Source: Nepenthes gracilis (Eukaryota > Streptophyta > Magnoliopsida > Caryophyllales > Nepenthaceae). From it: 64,000 bases of DNA. Shown piece after piece: positions 28,391 through 42,627 of this stretch. How positions within the stretch are numbered: the first letter of the stretch is position 1; each line of letters begins with the position of its first letter. A program made the position numbers and the translations under genes. A model generated the notes under the pieces. The model saw only the letters and a program-made list of their open reading frames with translations, made no database searches and had not been told where the DNA came from. The stretch lies in contig BSYO01000014.1 in NCBI GenBank assembly GCA_033239525.1, positions 10,524,021-10,588,020 of the forward strand. Reading direction: 5' to 3'.

Positions 28391-29804
28391 CGGAAAAAAA
28401 AGGGAAGAAGAGAGAGAGGAGAGGGAAGAAGATAAAGAAGAGAGCAAAGGAAGAGAAAATAGATTTTGGAGATATTTCAAGTTAGATTTGGTAAATTTGA
28501 GATTTAAAGGACTGATAACTAATTTCATTTTGTAATCTATTATTTAAATATTTTGATTTTCCTTCTAATACTTGTTTAAATATGTATGCATGTTACCTTT
28601 ATACCTTTTTTTTTTTAAATTTTGTTGTATGTATATATATTTCATTGAACACTTCGAGATTTTATTCGGTTTTATTGATCATTTGAAAGTTTTGTTTATT
28701 TTTACCAAATATTTATATATTTTAAAGTATTATATTATTATATTAATATATTGTAAAAAAATTATAAAATATTTAAATATTTAACGTTGCATTCTATTTT
28801 TATACAAGCATATAATTAGAATTTTAATTTGTAATATGATCAATGTTAGTACTTTTTTATAGAAGGAAATTTTTTTTTATATATTTATTATAGAGTTCTT
28901 CATTTGATAAATAAAAATCATTATAAGTAAGTTGACGGTTTATATTTAAATATATCTTAATATTTAGGCGTATTTAAAAATCGTATCTATCATTTACAGT
29001 TAGAAAAAAGAGAGTAGCATTTGATTTTATCGATAAGGTAATGTGGACAGTTTGTATACGTGTCTTAAATAGTAGTGTATTAGTTTAAAATTATTAAAAA
29101 TATGAGTAACCTATTTTTTAAAATTATCCTTTTAATTACTCATATGTAATTCATCGGTCATCAATTCTTACATTTTAATAAACTTTCATTTTTATATTTT
29201 CATATATTTTGGTTTTCTAAAATTCTAGTAGGTTTTTAATAAGATTATGCAGATTTTATGTTTTATGGATGCCTTATATATTTTGCTTACACACACACAC
29301 ACACTAAACTATTTGTATAAAATTTTGGTTTGGACATATTTAACAAAATATTGGACATTTTAGACTTTCATGTGTAATTTATGGTTACTAATATATATAT
29401 TTTATATTTTACATGTATATATACTTTGGTAAACATATAGCTTATGTGAATAAATATTTTCAAAATCTCTTTTAGATTAGCGGACAATAGATTCTTATAT
29501 GATATAGATTAAAAGTTGATAAAAACTTTTATTTATTTATGTTTATAATATTGTGGGTTGATTAGATTTTATTTATGATATTGAATTTATATATTTTTAA
29601 GCTTATAGTTTGAAATTTTGAATTGGTAAGTCAGAATGAAGTTATGTATTTATTATTATTGTTTATTAAGTGTTTTGATTCGATACTTTTTCTTACAATA
29701 ATTAATGAATTGAGTAAGTATAACATTATTTTTAAAGCCGAATGGGGATAGTTGGCCAATTCTGTGATCGCTATAATTTAAACTTTACTATATCACTTAT
29801 GGTA

Positions 29805-30142
29805 TTAAAATTTAATATTTGACCTGGCTTAAATTATTGGATCATAACTATTATAAATAAATTTTATATTTACTATTGTTAATATTATTTACTTGTACTG
29901 GTGTTATAACATGATATCTTGCTTTATATCATAGTAATTTGAAGTTGGGTAAGTATTGAAAAATTGTAAGCTTATGGTGTTAGTATATAATATTTGACTT
30001 AATTTTAGTTATTGGATTATAACTATTATGAATAATTTTTATATTTAATAATAATATTATTATTTATTTGTATCCAAATCATGCGGCCTTGCTAAATATC
30101 ATAGTAATTTGAAGTTGGGAAAGTATTAAAAATTTGTAGGGC
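29805..30142. repeat. About 173-bp tandem duplication
   Basis: Two diverged copies share TTGGAT(C/T)ATAACTATTAT (29836 and 30012) and ATCATAGTAATTTGAAGTTGGG (29928 and 30098). The offset is 170-176 bp. A second tandem pair of similar unit length follows. Confidence 0.75.
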
Positions 30143-30214
30143 TCTAATTGGTTGCACTCAAAATTCATAATTAAAATTTGACTTTTAGGCCTAATTTTAA
30201 TATTTGTGTCAATA

Positions 30215-30545
30215 TCAGATAAAATTAAAATTAAAATTTTATATTTTAATTTTTTAAAATAAAAAAAAATATTGAATAGTTCTTTATAACTTTAGAAATG
30301 AAATAAATAATTATAATTTTAAGGTTAAAAATTATTTATTAATTAGATACATAAAATTAGATAGAATATAATTTTTTATTGGCGTTAGAAAAAAATAAAA
30401 TTCTAATTCTATATTCTAATTCATCAAAATTAAAAAATAGTGTATAATAGTTATTTATAATTTTAAGAGATAGAATAAATAATTATAATTTTAAGGTTGA
30501 GAATTATTTATTAATTAGATATCATAAAATCAAATAATATAAAAT
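30215..30545. repeat. About 172-bp tandem duplication, diverged
   Basis: Two copies share AATAATTATAATTTTAAGG and ATTATTTATTAATTAGAT about 172 bp apart (near 30305 and 30477). It lies directly after another pair of similar unit length. Confidence 0.65.
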
Positions 30546-31559
30546 TTATTAGATAAAATATTTTTGGTTCGTTAGATCTAATAGGTGTGAGCCAGTAATT
30601 ATTTTATTTTTAAAATTATTTGTTAAAAATATATACTAGTATTATAACAATTTAAAACTCAACATTCTATTACAAATTATGATCTTAAATTATACATATT
30701 TATGAAATATTATTTATATCTAAAAATAAAACTTTATAATATCTTATTATATTAAATTTTACACGATAAAGAATTTATATTTATATTGAGCTACTTGTTT
30801 ATTTTATTTTTATATATAGATTAAAAACTTTATCATACCCTAACTTTATTTTCTATCAAAATTATAATTTGTTATACAATTTAAATAACATAATTTGAAT
30901 TCTACCCAATTTTAATTTTAATAAAATTATAATTGAACTCATATTTTTAAATTCTAATTCTGCAATCTAGACAAATCTTCAAAAAATTTTGCATGATACT
31001 TACATAAATTTTGATTTGAGCAAAAAGCTACTAGAAAAGTTTACTTAATATTCATACAAATTTGGCTCAAGTAAAAACAATTTCGTCCATTACTCATGAT
31101 TCTAAAATTTATCTCAGAGTTTTCTTTATACAATTTCACCCTAATCTTCTCTCCTAACTTTATAGATAGACCATTTGTGAGCAACCACTCATATAGTTTT
31201 GTTTCATTCATGATTTGTCCTTTATTATTGTGAAATTTTCCACCTGTAACAGATAACATGTTTATTCTCTTACCAATAATTTTAAGTATTTGTTCAAAAA
31301 TTATGAGTCTTCGTAAGTTTATTAACAATAAATGAGTTTGTGTCAGAAGATTCACTCAAAGATAGAGAGGATGTTAGAATATTGGCAATACTGAATTTTC
31401 AAGTTTGTGATTGAAGGTCCAAAAGTTAAAACTGTTTTTAAATTTATTGATAGGTGACATATTTCAAAAACTTTTTTTGTTAGGGGTGACAAATAAGAAA
31501 GGATAAGGTCTAGTGCATTATATCACTTGAACTACTCATTGACTTTTTTATGTGATTTA

Positions 31560-32995
31560 TCTTTTACTAATTTAAAAAACTCAAATGAGTTATTTTCATT
31601 CATGGTTTGTCCTTTGTTTTCATAAAGGTCTTCATCAAGGGGATCTTTTGTTGCTTTATTTGTTTGTAATGTGTACGAAGATTTTTCCTAGTATTATCAA
31701 GGTAAGAACAATGAATAATCCTATGTTCAGCTTTCAGTGGAGATATAAAGAGGTTGAGACTATAATGTTAGTTTTTACAGATGACCTTCTCATCTTAAGT
31801 GTGGCCGACTGGCAATCTATGAAGATTCTATATAATTGATTTCTAAACTTTACATGGTTTTCTAGTATGACTCTTAGTAGTAAAAAAAGTGAATGTTCTG
31901 TAAGCAATAGAAGCTTTATTGAGATGATCAAGGTTATCATTGTGTTTAGGGTTTGTACTCTTCCCCATCCGTTACTTCGGCATGCCACTTATTTCTTCCC
32001 ATATTTTTTTCTCAAATTGTAAAGTTGTAATTGATAATATATCTAATACAGTCCTATTCTAGAAGAATATGTGGCTTTCCATCGGTGGAAGACTACAACT
32101 TATTTTCTCTATTATCACAAATATTAAGTCATATTAGGCTTCTATTTTTATCATCCTCAAATAGATTTTGAAGAGGATTGATGGTAGTCTTTGAGAATTC
32201 CTTGGCATGGGCTTGACTCTTGGAATGTTAATACAAAAGGTGGCTTGGGATGAGATTTGTAAACTTAAAAAAGGAGGTCTTGGGTTAAAAAACTTGGTTG
32301 TGTGGAAAAAAAAAATGTTGCTTCCTAAATATTTTTTGTGACTTATGGTGGACAGTGGCAGTTCTATTTGGGTGAATTGGGTCAAGTGACATAGGATTAA
32401 AGATATATGCATTGGAACTATCAAAATTCCATCTGCAAAATTATGAAATTTAGGATCTCATTAAAAGCATTTACGTATCATGTTATGGATAATGAGAATG
32501 ATACTTTCTTTTGGTTTGACCATTAACATCCGTTGGGGCCTTGTGCTATTACTTTTCCTAACCATATTACACATAGCACCGGCATTTAGCAGGAGGCTAA
32601 CAAGAAGACTATTATTAGCAATAATAGTTAGAGATGGACACCTCAAGGAATTTTTTTATAGTGGGAGCCTTTATTAGATCGTGGCCGACATATGATCTTT
32701 GCTCTGATTCTCATGACTCTATTAGATGGAATTTGGAGTTTAGCGGCAAATTCTCTACCCACTTGGCCCGGAGAATATTCTAACCGGTTGGTCTGAATGT
32801 CGATTGGACTTTCTTAGCCTTGGGCCCTAAGTTTCAGCACTCTCACACCATTATCCTTTGGCTTCATCATAGGCCGGTTGAGAACCTTGAACAACTTAAT
32901 ATTCATTCATCTCCTCTCTCATTGTGTTTTTTTTTGCAGATCCTGTAAAAAAATCAATGCATCACTTATTCTTTAAATGCTTGATTACTCAAAAT
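31560..32995 (+). pseudogene. 5'-truncated L1-type LINE remnant
   Basis: A partly open frame (31585-31839) carries the non-LTR reverse transcriptase signatures GLHQGDLLLLYLFVMC and FTDDLLIL. The Asp pair at 31780-31785 sits where LINE elements have FADD. Downstream, broken by stops, come RIPWHGLDSWNVN-like and GLGLKNLVVW-like pieces, and near 32934-32985 a zinc-binding RT tail (CRSC then, after a frameshift, MHHLFFKC). The endonuclease part is absent, as is usual for 5'-truncated copies. No poly(A) tail or target duplication found. Confidence 0.8.
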
Positions 32996-34699
32996 ATCTA
33001 AAGAGTTAATTGAATGAGTATCAGATATACCTAATCTTATGATAATTGAGTCAAAGGTATTAGTCGAATGATGATCAGATAAAACTTTAGATTTTACAAT
33101 CACCATCAATTCAGGCTAGTTTAAACTGTTATTGTTTATTTTATATGGAGGGACTCTTATATTTACCTATTTAACCCGTCCTTCCACTTTAACGAAGATA
33201 GAAAGATGAAAGTTATTTGAAACTTTCTTTTTAATAAGGACCTCTTGTGAGATAACAACTCTAATATTCCAATTGCTTGATTCACTTTTTCAAGTTTTGC
33301 TGTACATCAACCAGTAAGGCACATATGAAAACTTGTACATAATATATATTTTTCAAATATATGATTGCTTAATTACAAAAAAATAATTTTAAGTACTTGT
33401 TTTGATCCTACGAGTCTTTAGAATTGTATTAGTGATTTGGACATTAAAATCCTATAGTGTTAGGACAAGTTCATTTCGAAAGATTCATCAGAAGTTGAAG
33501 AGAACATCAACGTATCTTCAATATTAAAAATTATCAAACCTGAGAATGAAAACCGAACAAGTCCAAAAGGTTTTCAAATCCATTGACAGTTGAGGAAATC
33601 TGAAGACTTCTTTGTTAGGAGGTCACATATTATGAATGGTAACGTTTGACACGTTATGCCACCTAAGCTATTAGTCAAATTTCTTAGTTGATTTATCTTT
33701 TAGTAATTTGAGAAATTTAAATAATTTTTCTCTTGAACTAGTTGGCTGTTGAGTTTTCTTTTGTCAATAAAATTGTGCAACCCCTTTATCTTTTTTTACA
33801 CATATTTTTATTAACCTTGTTTGACATATAAATTTGTTATGGTGTAACTATTTCATCTAGATCTATTAATTACTTACATTATCGAAATTTTAAACACTAT
33901 TTTTATTCCAATGTTACGCCTATTCACTCTCCTTTAGGTATATGTGGGCTGAAATTCCAGTTTTTTGATATTTATTATATAATGTATTGTACCTAAACTG
34001 ATGGCTAACATTTTATAAATAATGGAAAAGAGGACCTAGGAGAGAAACTAATACTTAATTCAAAGTGACTAAAAAAAATTTTGTGTTAAAATTGTTGAGT
34101 ATTGTCTAAAATGATGCTGATTTGACCCGTTAATTTATGAGTCTCAAAAAAAAAAAAAAAAAAAAACTGAACGACTAAAAAAACTGAGTGGCCAAATACA
34201 AGACTATTAGAGATACTAAAGATAAGGGTATCAAATGATTGGACTACTAATTAAGTCGAATGGTTAATCTTGATGAATGGTTACATAAACCGAGGAATGA
34301 ATAGTCAAATCAAGCAAATAGTTAATACATTCAACTTAAATTAGAGTATATGAAATAGTTAAGTTATTTAGCTTCCAATCAGTGTAACAGCTCAAAATGA
34401 TTCATCTATATGAATGGCCATAAGTTGGTAGTAAAGTTATAAATTAATTAACTTCTCTAGAAACAATAGAACAAGCTAAAAAAGAAAGTATGGAACTTTA
34501 ATCCTCAAAACACTTGCAAATCCCACAAATTACGGAGCCAAACCATCCAATTCTTAACTCTCTTTTGTAATCAATTTTGCCATTATATCTTTCCATTTTC
34601 TAAAAAAAATTTCTAATTTGAATATTGAAAGATATAGTGAGGAGAGAATCCTATATCCTTTGATCTTTTATTATATATTGTGGTGTGTAGGAACCAAAT
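32996..34699. other. AT-rich flank, possibly the eroded 5' LTR of the Tat element
   Basis: No coding feature recognised. A block at about 33515-33725 resembles one left of the LINE at about 31395-31575 (both contain TTGATTTATCTTTTA-like text and a TTTGTTAGG motif). A 22-base A run starts at 34146. The position just left of gag-like sequence fits an old LTR or leader, but no TG...CA border is visible. Confidence 0.3.
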
Positions 34700-35699
34700 A
34701 TATCCAACTTGGCTTTATTCAAAAAGTCATGGGTAAACCATTTGTATTGACCAGATCAAGATTACACCTCCTTGCAAACTTTTCCTATCTTTGATAATCC
34801 CAAAAGATAGTGAGTGCAAAAGCATACAAGTAGTTAAGCCACTTACAAAAGGATGTCCCATCTCATAACATCGTCTCGCATGAAGACAATTATGAAAGCA
34901 CTCATTTATTGACCAATTTGGATAGTAGGATAATGGCTGCCCAAGTACAAGATATGTCAAGATATTGAAAATCTCATGGGATAGAATCAAGGGCCAAACT
35001 CACAAAGGCATGGTCCTCCAAATGCTGGCATTGACCTTAAAGAGGAGGTAGAAGGGAAAGAAGATCGCCTCAAAAGGAGGCTACTCTTAACAGAAGATTC
35101 TAATGGCTCCAAGACACTTGTCCGCATTACTCATTTCTAACTTAAAGGACACTTAAACTTTGAGGTAAGGGGAGAAAGTCTTAAGTGATGAAAACCTTAA
35201 TATACATGAAAATTTGGACACTCATCAATCCAAAAGGAAAGGTAATAGATCAATATGCCCAAGAAGTTATTGGTTAAGTAGATGTCATATATCTACTAGT
35301 TGTTCAAAATTGAAGACAATTCTTAACATAAAAAAAATTGCCTCCACAACTGAGAGGAGGAAAAATAAAAAGAATTGAGTGGTAGAATTGAGAAGAAAAT
35401 CATTTTTAAATATTCATTTCAATAGAACTCTAAGACATTTTTGGAGCCGGAGGACATAATATGAGCCGACACAACGATAGAAGAAGCCAATGATACAAAG
35501 CATCTAAAGCACTTAGATTATGAGCATCATGTGGGATCAAACGATGGGGAAAAGAGAAGAAATGATGATAACTCTTTCATAGGAAATAATGCAAAATTGA
35601 GTTAAACATTCATATAGAGTATAAACTGCTGAACTTCATAATATTGAATGACACTTGGATGAACTTTTTGATATAAATTTAAAAAAAAAAATTAAAAAA

Positions 35700-36318
35700 T
35701 TACTTAAGCCAATCAAGAACTTGTAAGGTGGTGATCGGTTTAAATACTACTCCTACAATCAACCTCCGAGGCACAATATTAAAGATTGTCGAAACTTTAA
35801 AAGGAGACTGTGGCTTTGATACAAAAAGATACCTCAAAAAATATCTATAAAACCCTAACTCCACCCCAGCTAATGATAAAGATGATGAGGAGAAAAATTG
35901 TGCAATCATGAAATCGAGTGGTGGTAAAAGTCATCAACATGGTGTCAACTAGACCTGCAAAAAAAAAAAAAAAAAAAAAGACACCAGATCATCCAAAGAA
36001 TGGTTCCTCCAATAAGAGACAGAAGTTAGGGGTATAAAATAATGTTATTAATTTTAATAATGATGATATAACTCATGTAATCTCTCTCATTTTGGTCCTT
36101 ATGTTATATCAGCACTCATTTTAGATAGAGTACATGACTATCAACAAAATTGAGCCTTTATTTATAATGAAAGTTTGAGAAATATTCTCACCTTTGATAC
36201 ATTCATAAAACTAGGACACAAAATCAATCAAATGAACCATCAAATGGATTACTATATAGACTTAATAATGAATTGATACAAGTAAAGGAAATAGTATATC
36301 ATGAGGTTACAATCATAC
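35700..36318 (+). pseudogene. Tat gag C-terminal / protease remnant
   Basis: The reading at 35742-35810, KYYSYNQPPRHNIKDCRNFKR, matches the zinc-finger-like YCxxHxxxGHxTxDCxxLKxxI region of Tat gag. Just before the insertion the frame reads IVYHEVTII and continues at 45241 as PYPRMTSHRLSFLVIDLSS, then IYNALLG. This matches the protease-end motif of the lineage (VVDxxSAYNAILGRP). Sequence back to about 34.7 kb is probably gag but is too decayed to read. Confidence 0.65.
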
Positions 36319-38663
36319 TGTCACGAACCCGAACCAAGCAGGTCAATTTAAATAATTAATTATAATTTCTAAAATCTAAATTTCTAAATAATTTTAAATA
36401 AATAATACTATATCCCAAAATTCAGGTGTGACAAACCAAAATATACACTCAATAAAATTAAAATCCTCACAGGACCTCATCGAACAACCGTCCGAGCAAA
36501 ATAAATACGTCCTGCTCTACGATCGTCGTAAGGGAGGTATTAATCCGACCCAAAAAAAATCATAATCAAACATAACAAAATATTCAACTATTTTCATCAT
36601 ATAACAATAAGCCTATATCCGGCCAATCCCATAATCCAAATATATCAAATCTCAATATGAACCATAATAAAACTGAAACTCATCAAATCGGACGAATATC
36701 TGATCGGTCATGTCTGTACTCCTGTACTGCATCCGAACCTTCTACTCTGAAGGGACAAAATAGAAAAATGAGCCTAATGCCCAACAAGTATCATATTTAG
36801 TTAAAAGGAGTCCAATAAATCAGAGGGAATGTCAAATGGATGAAAATCCAATCAAATTTCAGAATGAATCAAATTGCCGATAAAATAAATTCAACTGAAA
36901 TCCAAGATCCAATTTTCAAAATCCAACGGTAGTCTCGTACTCAAATCAAATATCCAAATCCAAACAAATATCCAAATTTCAAAAATAGTCCTCGTCAGGA
37001 CATATATATAACCAAAACAGAGGTGATCCAAACCAATTCCAAAATCGATGTCGATCCGAGTCCAAATCTAAGTCTGAGTCCGAGTCCAAGTCCAAATCTA
37101 AGTCCAAATTCAATGCCTGATCAGCTTGTGATCTTGGTCAAAATCCGATAGCCGGATGATCCAATAGCGTGCGTAGAGACCGAAGCAGCACCGCGACAGA
37201 TGTTCCAAAGATTCGGATTAAAGTATATAATCAAAATCATTTGTACGAGACATACCAAGCCCGATTATAGGCAAAAATCGGCGAATATCAAATCCAAGTC
37301 TAAAAATCCATATCCAAATCAAAATCCAATACCAATTAATGCAAAAATACAAATTATGTACTAAATTTGAGTTCTCATTATTTAAAAACTAGCTTGAGAA
37401 AGGGTTACACATAATCCCGGTAACCTTAGGCTAAAATCTATGTACTGTGTACCCATAGATAAGGTTGCTCACTATGTTTTGCCACTCGCGGCTTTGGGTG
37501 CATTCCTCAAGTTTGTCAGATATATTAAGACGTCCGAATATATTCTAAGGTCAAATCAAACCATCCGAATGGAAAGGGTCACTACTCCAAGCCTTTCTTG
37601 CCGGCGGAAAGGGATTTCCAAATAACAAAATAATCTCCCAGTCGGGAGCTGGCCAGAATCTAATTTCCAAATCCAAACGTAGTGACCACAACCCGGCACG
37701 TGTATGTGAAAATGCACGGCCAATGTAAATTTCGTGTATATTTTCATTACATATATTGATATAAATATATATCGAGTCCAATAAATTTTTCGGGCTTTCA
37801 AAAATTATAATAAATTCCTAAAATTGAAAACCCATATTTAAAACATCCAAATTAGCCAATAAACTACATATGCATGTCCAAATTAAATAAATCGGGCGAG
37901 ATAAAATTTTATGCATAAGTGTCTAAAATATTTCGGATATTAAGTTAGACTAAAGAGGGGTTTCTGAATCACTTGACCTCAACTTTGCGGTCCAAAGAAG
38001 AAAGGATGTCCCGAAGTGCCCAAACGGCACCCTTTCTCTCTCCTCCATAAGTCCGTTGCCCGTGAACCAAGGCTTGCCCTCACCGTGCAGCTTCGCACAC
38101 ACCTCCAGCCACCCATGGCCACCGTCGATCACCGGCGACCCACCATTGGTCACCCCGCCGCCGCCGCTCGGCCATCCACCTCTCCGAGCCGTTCTCTCCC
38201 TCTCACTACACGGTTTTGCGGCATTGTTGCGGCTGGCTTGACAACGACGCCACACCAACTAGCCACCACTTTGTGAGCGGCCGTCACACCGACCTCTCTC
38301 AGGCACCACCAATCGACACCGGCGCCGTTACGCGGCTGCCGATACTCCTGCGCGACATCCGTCGCTCCACCACCGCACAACCCACACCGCAACCGATGAT
38401 CACCACGGGCTGCCACGTAGACCACCACCGTACCGTGCCGTCCTCGCCGCACGTCGCCGTCGCCGACACCGGCTGCCTCCCTCCTCTGTTCTTCCTCCTC
38501 CGCTGCGAACCCGAAACCCTAGCTCCCTCTCTCACCTCCATTCTCTCTCCCGATCCCCTCTTCCAATCTTATCTCCTCTTTTTTTTTTTTTTTTAATTTT
38601 CCAATCCTTATCTTCTTCATCCCTTTTTGTTTTCATATATATATATATAATATAATAATAATA

Positions 38664-38694
<31 letters not shown>

Positions 38695-38887
38695 ATTTCA
38701 TTTTAGTTTCCTTTTATTCCAAAATCCAAATCGATATTCGGGCAACACGTGCGAACCCTAGGCGCCAACTCAACCTATCCAAATGTCAATTCAAATCTCA
38801 TAATATCTAATTAATTTTTGCCACGCCCAAAATACCCAAAATCACAATTGATATTAAATTGATCCAAATAAAATCCGGGATATTACC
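36319..38887 (-). repeat. 3' LTR of the 36.3-45.2 kb element
   Basis: About 2569 bp. In plus orientation it runs TGTCACGAACCC to GGGATATTAC; the terminal base (38887) is C instead of A. It holds a hexamer array (37053-37110), the core block (37501-37550), a GC-rich island (about 37980-38570) and a TA-rich run (38637-38697). Confidence 0.93.
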
Positions 38888-41800
38888 TTCTCCCCTCCTT
38901 ATAAAAATTTCGGCCTCAAAATTTACACATCTCAATCTTAACCTTAAATATCATATAATGAGATATGCTTTCAATTTCATCTTCGCTCTTCTCAGACTAC
39001 TTCATCAATTGAGTGATTCATCCAAAATCTGATCCTTTCCATTCCAAAAATTCGAATTGAAACTTTAACACAATACAAATTCTCGTCGATTGATGACGAT
39101 TCCGATCCAAGCACATTCGAATGATCATTCACATATTTATCACACAAATCACATAAGACATATCATGTCCATACATCAAATTTAAAGATAAGGCCAATAT
39201 GCAGACCGCCTCTCCGACCTACCGAACACTTGGAAGATTCCGATGAACCTTATGTTCAAATTACCCGACGACCTCTAACTAAAAAAAATTCTTCTCTTCA
39301 AGGTGCTTCCATAAACATCTGACCATCAACATCGAACTTCAAATCGAACTGCAAATCCAATCTCCTGGTTGAAGCGTCAAATTATATCATGTGACAAATA
39401 GCCAAAAGTCTATACACTTCTGCTGCACTACTCTGATTGATCATCTGTCTTCAATCAAAATCAGAAGCCTTAAAATCAAAATATTTTATAATCTTCTCAT
39501 CCTGACAACATGCCAACAGTGAATCTCGTGAACAAATCCTGATTGGCAAAAAAAAGAGCCGACTCAATCAACTCATCCATCATCGTCCAAATTGCTACCA
39601 ATCTTATAGTCATCCGAGGCAGACCTAAAATACAAATCTCAAGGCTTCTTTTTCCACTCGGCTTCATCTTAGGCACGGATATACCTTGCCACACAGGCCA
39701 CAACCTCACGCTTTATATTTTGCCTGCAAACCATGACACATGATCAATCTGCCATCAAAATTCTCTTTCCACTCCGCAAGGTGGAAAGTCTTTGCCATTC
39801 CCATCGAACTTGGACAAATCCAAACTAAATCACAATTACAAATGACCTCATTTGCTCTTTAGCTCCTATTCAATCAGCTTCTGAGCTTTCATCCAATTAA
39901 CCGAGACTCTAATGAGAGAATTCCCAATAGCATGCTTCCTCTAGAATGTGTAATGGAGAAAACACTTTGTGCAGAATGTTTGTGATTGCCTGATCGATTA
40001 CTTCTGACTTTTAGACGGCTTGTCCAAAAAGGAAATCACCATCGATCCTCATAAGAACTTCTCCCATAAATAGAAGCTCAGTTTGAAATCCAATCCTGAC
40101 AACAAAGAGAGAAAATCCATCTGGCCCAATCCTCATGCTGGCATTCTTGCCACGACACCTTCATGCAAAATCCTCTAGATTGCGCCGCATCCCCAAACTT
40201 TTTCTTGGATAAAGCGCCCAACCATACAAAATCCAAACATATCTAAATCTTTCTTAGGAGCATTACCGAACGCTGCCAAACTTTCTGATCCGTTAGGAAT
40301 CGATAAAACTGACACCGATGACAATCTATTTTTCAATTACTGAAAACTTTTCTCACCAGTATCACTTTATTTGAATACTAATTATTTCTATTCCAAGGCA
40401 CCACGACACTCAAATTTTCGAGAAATTTTTAACAAATCTCCCATCACAATCAACTAGATCCAAGAAACTCTACACTCCCGCGACCTTAAACGGTCTTTTC
40501 AAATTCACCACTACTTCTGTCTTTTTCAAATCTCTAAATGTCACATTAAGAACCATATGAACTAAAATGACACAATCTCGAAATCTACAGCAAACTTTCT
40601 AATCGGATATCATATTTCTTCAAATAAATTAGAAAATCATTGACACAGCCATCATAACTAATCCAAACACGATTAGAAGTCCAATCGACCAAATCCATAA
40701 AAGATATTAAAATATTTGATAGCCTAAAAGCACCATCAAAACTTTGCAACGGTCACACATTGACCTGAAAGCTGTCCTATGTACACCCTCCCACTGAAAC
40801 CTCGATTAAGGATATATCGAGCACAGATAAATCTTAGACAAAACCCAAATTTCTTCAAATGGTTTCAACAAATCCTTGATCTTTGAGAGCTGATGCATAT
40901 CCAATTTCCAAATAATCTAACATAAACCCATCGATCCAACTTTATTCACCAGAGAATATTGAAGCACTCCATGCCAAGACACTTGGCCGAACAAAACCCT
41001 TCTCAACCGATTTTACAATTGCTGTCTCAATTTCTTTAGCTCAGATAAGACCACTCCATACAAAGCCTTCAAAATAGGCGCCAATCTAAGCACAACATCA
41101 AAAATAAATTTGATCTTTCGATCCAGGAGCAAACAGTTGAATCATCTGAAAAACATCTTCAAGCTCGCAGATGATCAACATATCTTCAATGATCACATAA
41201 TGACTCCCAAATGTGACCATATATACCAGATGAACTCAGCATCAATCTCTTAACAGATAACTCGCTTACAATGCCACAAAATAACCTTTAAGACTTCGTA
41301 CTAATTCTTCTTTGAAACTCAGCAGACTCATATCCTGAATGCAGAATGGGACGGACTTGCCAAAATAGTCTTCCATGACTGAGGATCCAGCTCTAACTTC
41401 ACAGGCTGTATACGCAAAATGCCCTGCCAAAACAGCCTGACTTCTATCTGGACGTCTGGAATCCGAATGCTTGGAATTTAAACGATCCCTCGACAATTAG
41501 CATATTAGGCAGCAATTTGAAGCAGACTCCATTTTGGATGAAGCAACCTCGTCTCACGTATTTCTTCCCGCTAGACTTGCAGGCTGATCTTGCAAACTCA
41601 AACTTCAGGGATGAAAACTTTACTTCATCTGACTTTCCTTTAACTTGTCCTTTGAATGATAAATAATCCATCTTTCAAGTCTTGACTCAAATTTCTGATT
41701 TCTTCTGGAAACGCTTCTCCTGAAGCTACTCCGACTTGATCAGCAGGGTATAATCCAGCTCCTCGTTATAAGTTTAGCGTCCAAATGACACCAACTACTT

Positions 41801-42627
41801 CCAGATTGAATCTTGAAGTCTTCAACTACCATCACGCTTTAATAAATCTTTCAAATTCTTCAACATCTTCCTGAGCATTGCTTTAGAATATCAAACCACA
41901 AACTCTTTGTCCTTCAATTCTTCAGTGATGAAAGATTTGCAGGGACGACTATCCACCCGATCACAACCACGAGTGGGAATGGACAATCTTCGGTCTTCCT
42001 CTTGCTCTAATTGTAACTTTAGACTTCTACAAGATCAGCATCATCGCTGCCAACGAAATCAAACTTGCACTTCATTGTCCTGTCTTGTAACAAGGATAAA
42101 CGAGTTGATTTGACTTGAACTTCTTCATCTTTATCTGCGGCATCCATTCTTAAAGAATCTTCATTCATCTTCACTTTCACCGCTAACCTTTCTGCTAGCC
42201 AAAAATTTCCTTCTACCCCGCGAGATTTCGAGTTGACCAACTTATCACCTATCCCTCTACCAACCAAAATCTCCTTCTACTCCGCGAGATTTCGGATCAA
42301 CTCCAATTTCAGACCACTACTCTTCCACAGTTGCAAATTCCAACAAAATCTCCGCATTTTGCAGAAACCAAACAAAATTCTAATTCAACTAGTATATCAA
42401 ATCATACATTATGTCGCTTGTGTGACTCATCATTATCAGATGATCATCCTTCCAATCCATACTCAAACCCCTATGACTTGACTTTTTGATTCAAACCCAA
42501 ATCTCTACAACACAAATTTTGTATTATCAACCAAAGATAATACTTATTATACCTAAATATTCGGCAAATTATTTATCCAAAATAACCTAAAGTACCTCAC
42601 CTTACAACTTTTCTCTGATACCACTTC
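38888..42627 (-). pseudogene. Internal region of the 36.3-45.2 kb element (degenerate gag-pol)
   Basis: Only fragments are readable on the minus strand. A decayed zinc-knuckle region ends LSRDRLNSKHSDSRRPDRSQ and is followed by AYTACEVRAGSSVMEDYFG (41266-41496), the protease start. Further left, RT and other pol text is present only as broken similarity to the copy at 57.1-60.8 kb. No intact RT or integrase motif was found. The leader carries two tandem copies of a ~36-bp CGAAATCTCGCGG(A/G)GTAGAAGG-type unit (complement of 42258-42296 and 42194-42230). Confidence 0.75.

Larger units (their letters stand above)
28391..31559. other. Very AT-rich intergenic DNA with local tandem duplications
   Basis: Begins with a purine-rich run (28391-28460), then AT-rich sequence without recognisable genes. 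It includes a (CA)n stretch at about 29290-29304 and the ~173-bp tandem repeats listed separately. The minus-strand frame at 31041-31355 has no recognisable domain. Confidence 0.5.

Noticed and set aside
38016..38596. Pro/Thr/His-rich frames at 38.0-38.6 and 44.3-44.9 kb
   Set aside because: They lie in LTR islands, occur on both strands, and are broken differently in the two LTRs of the same element.
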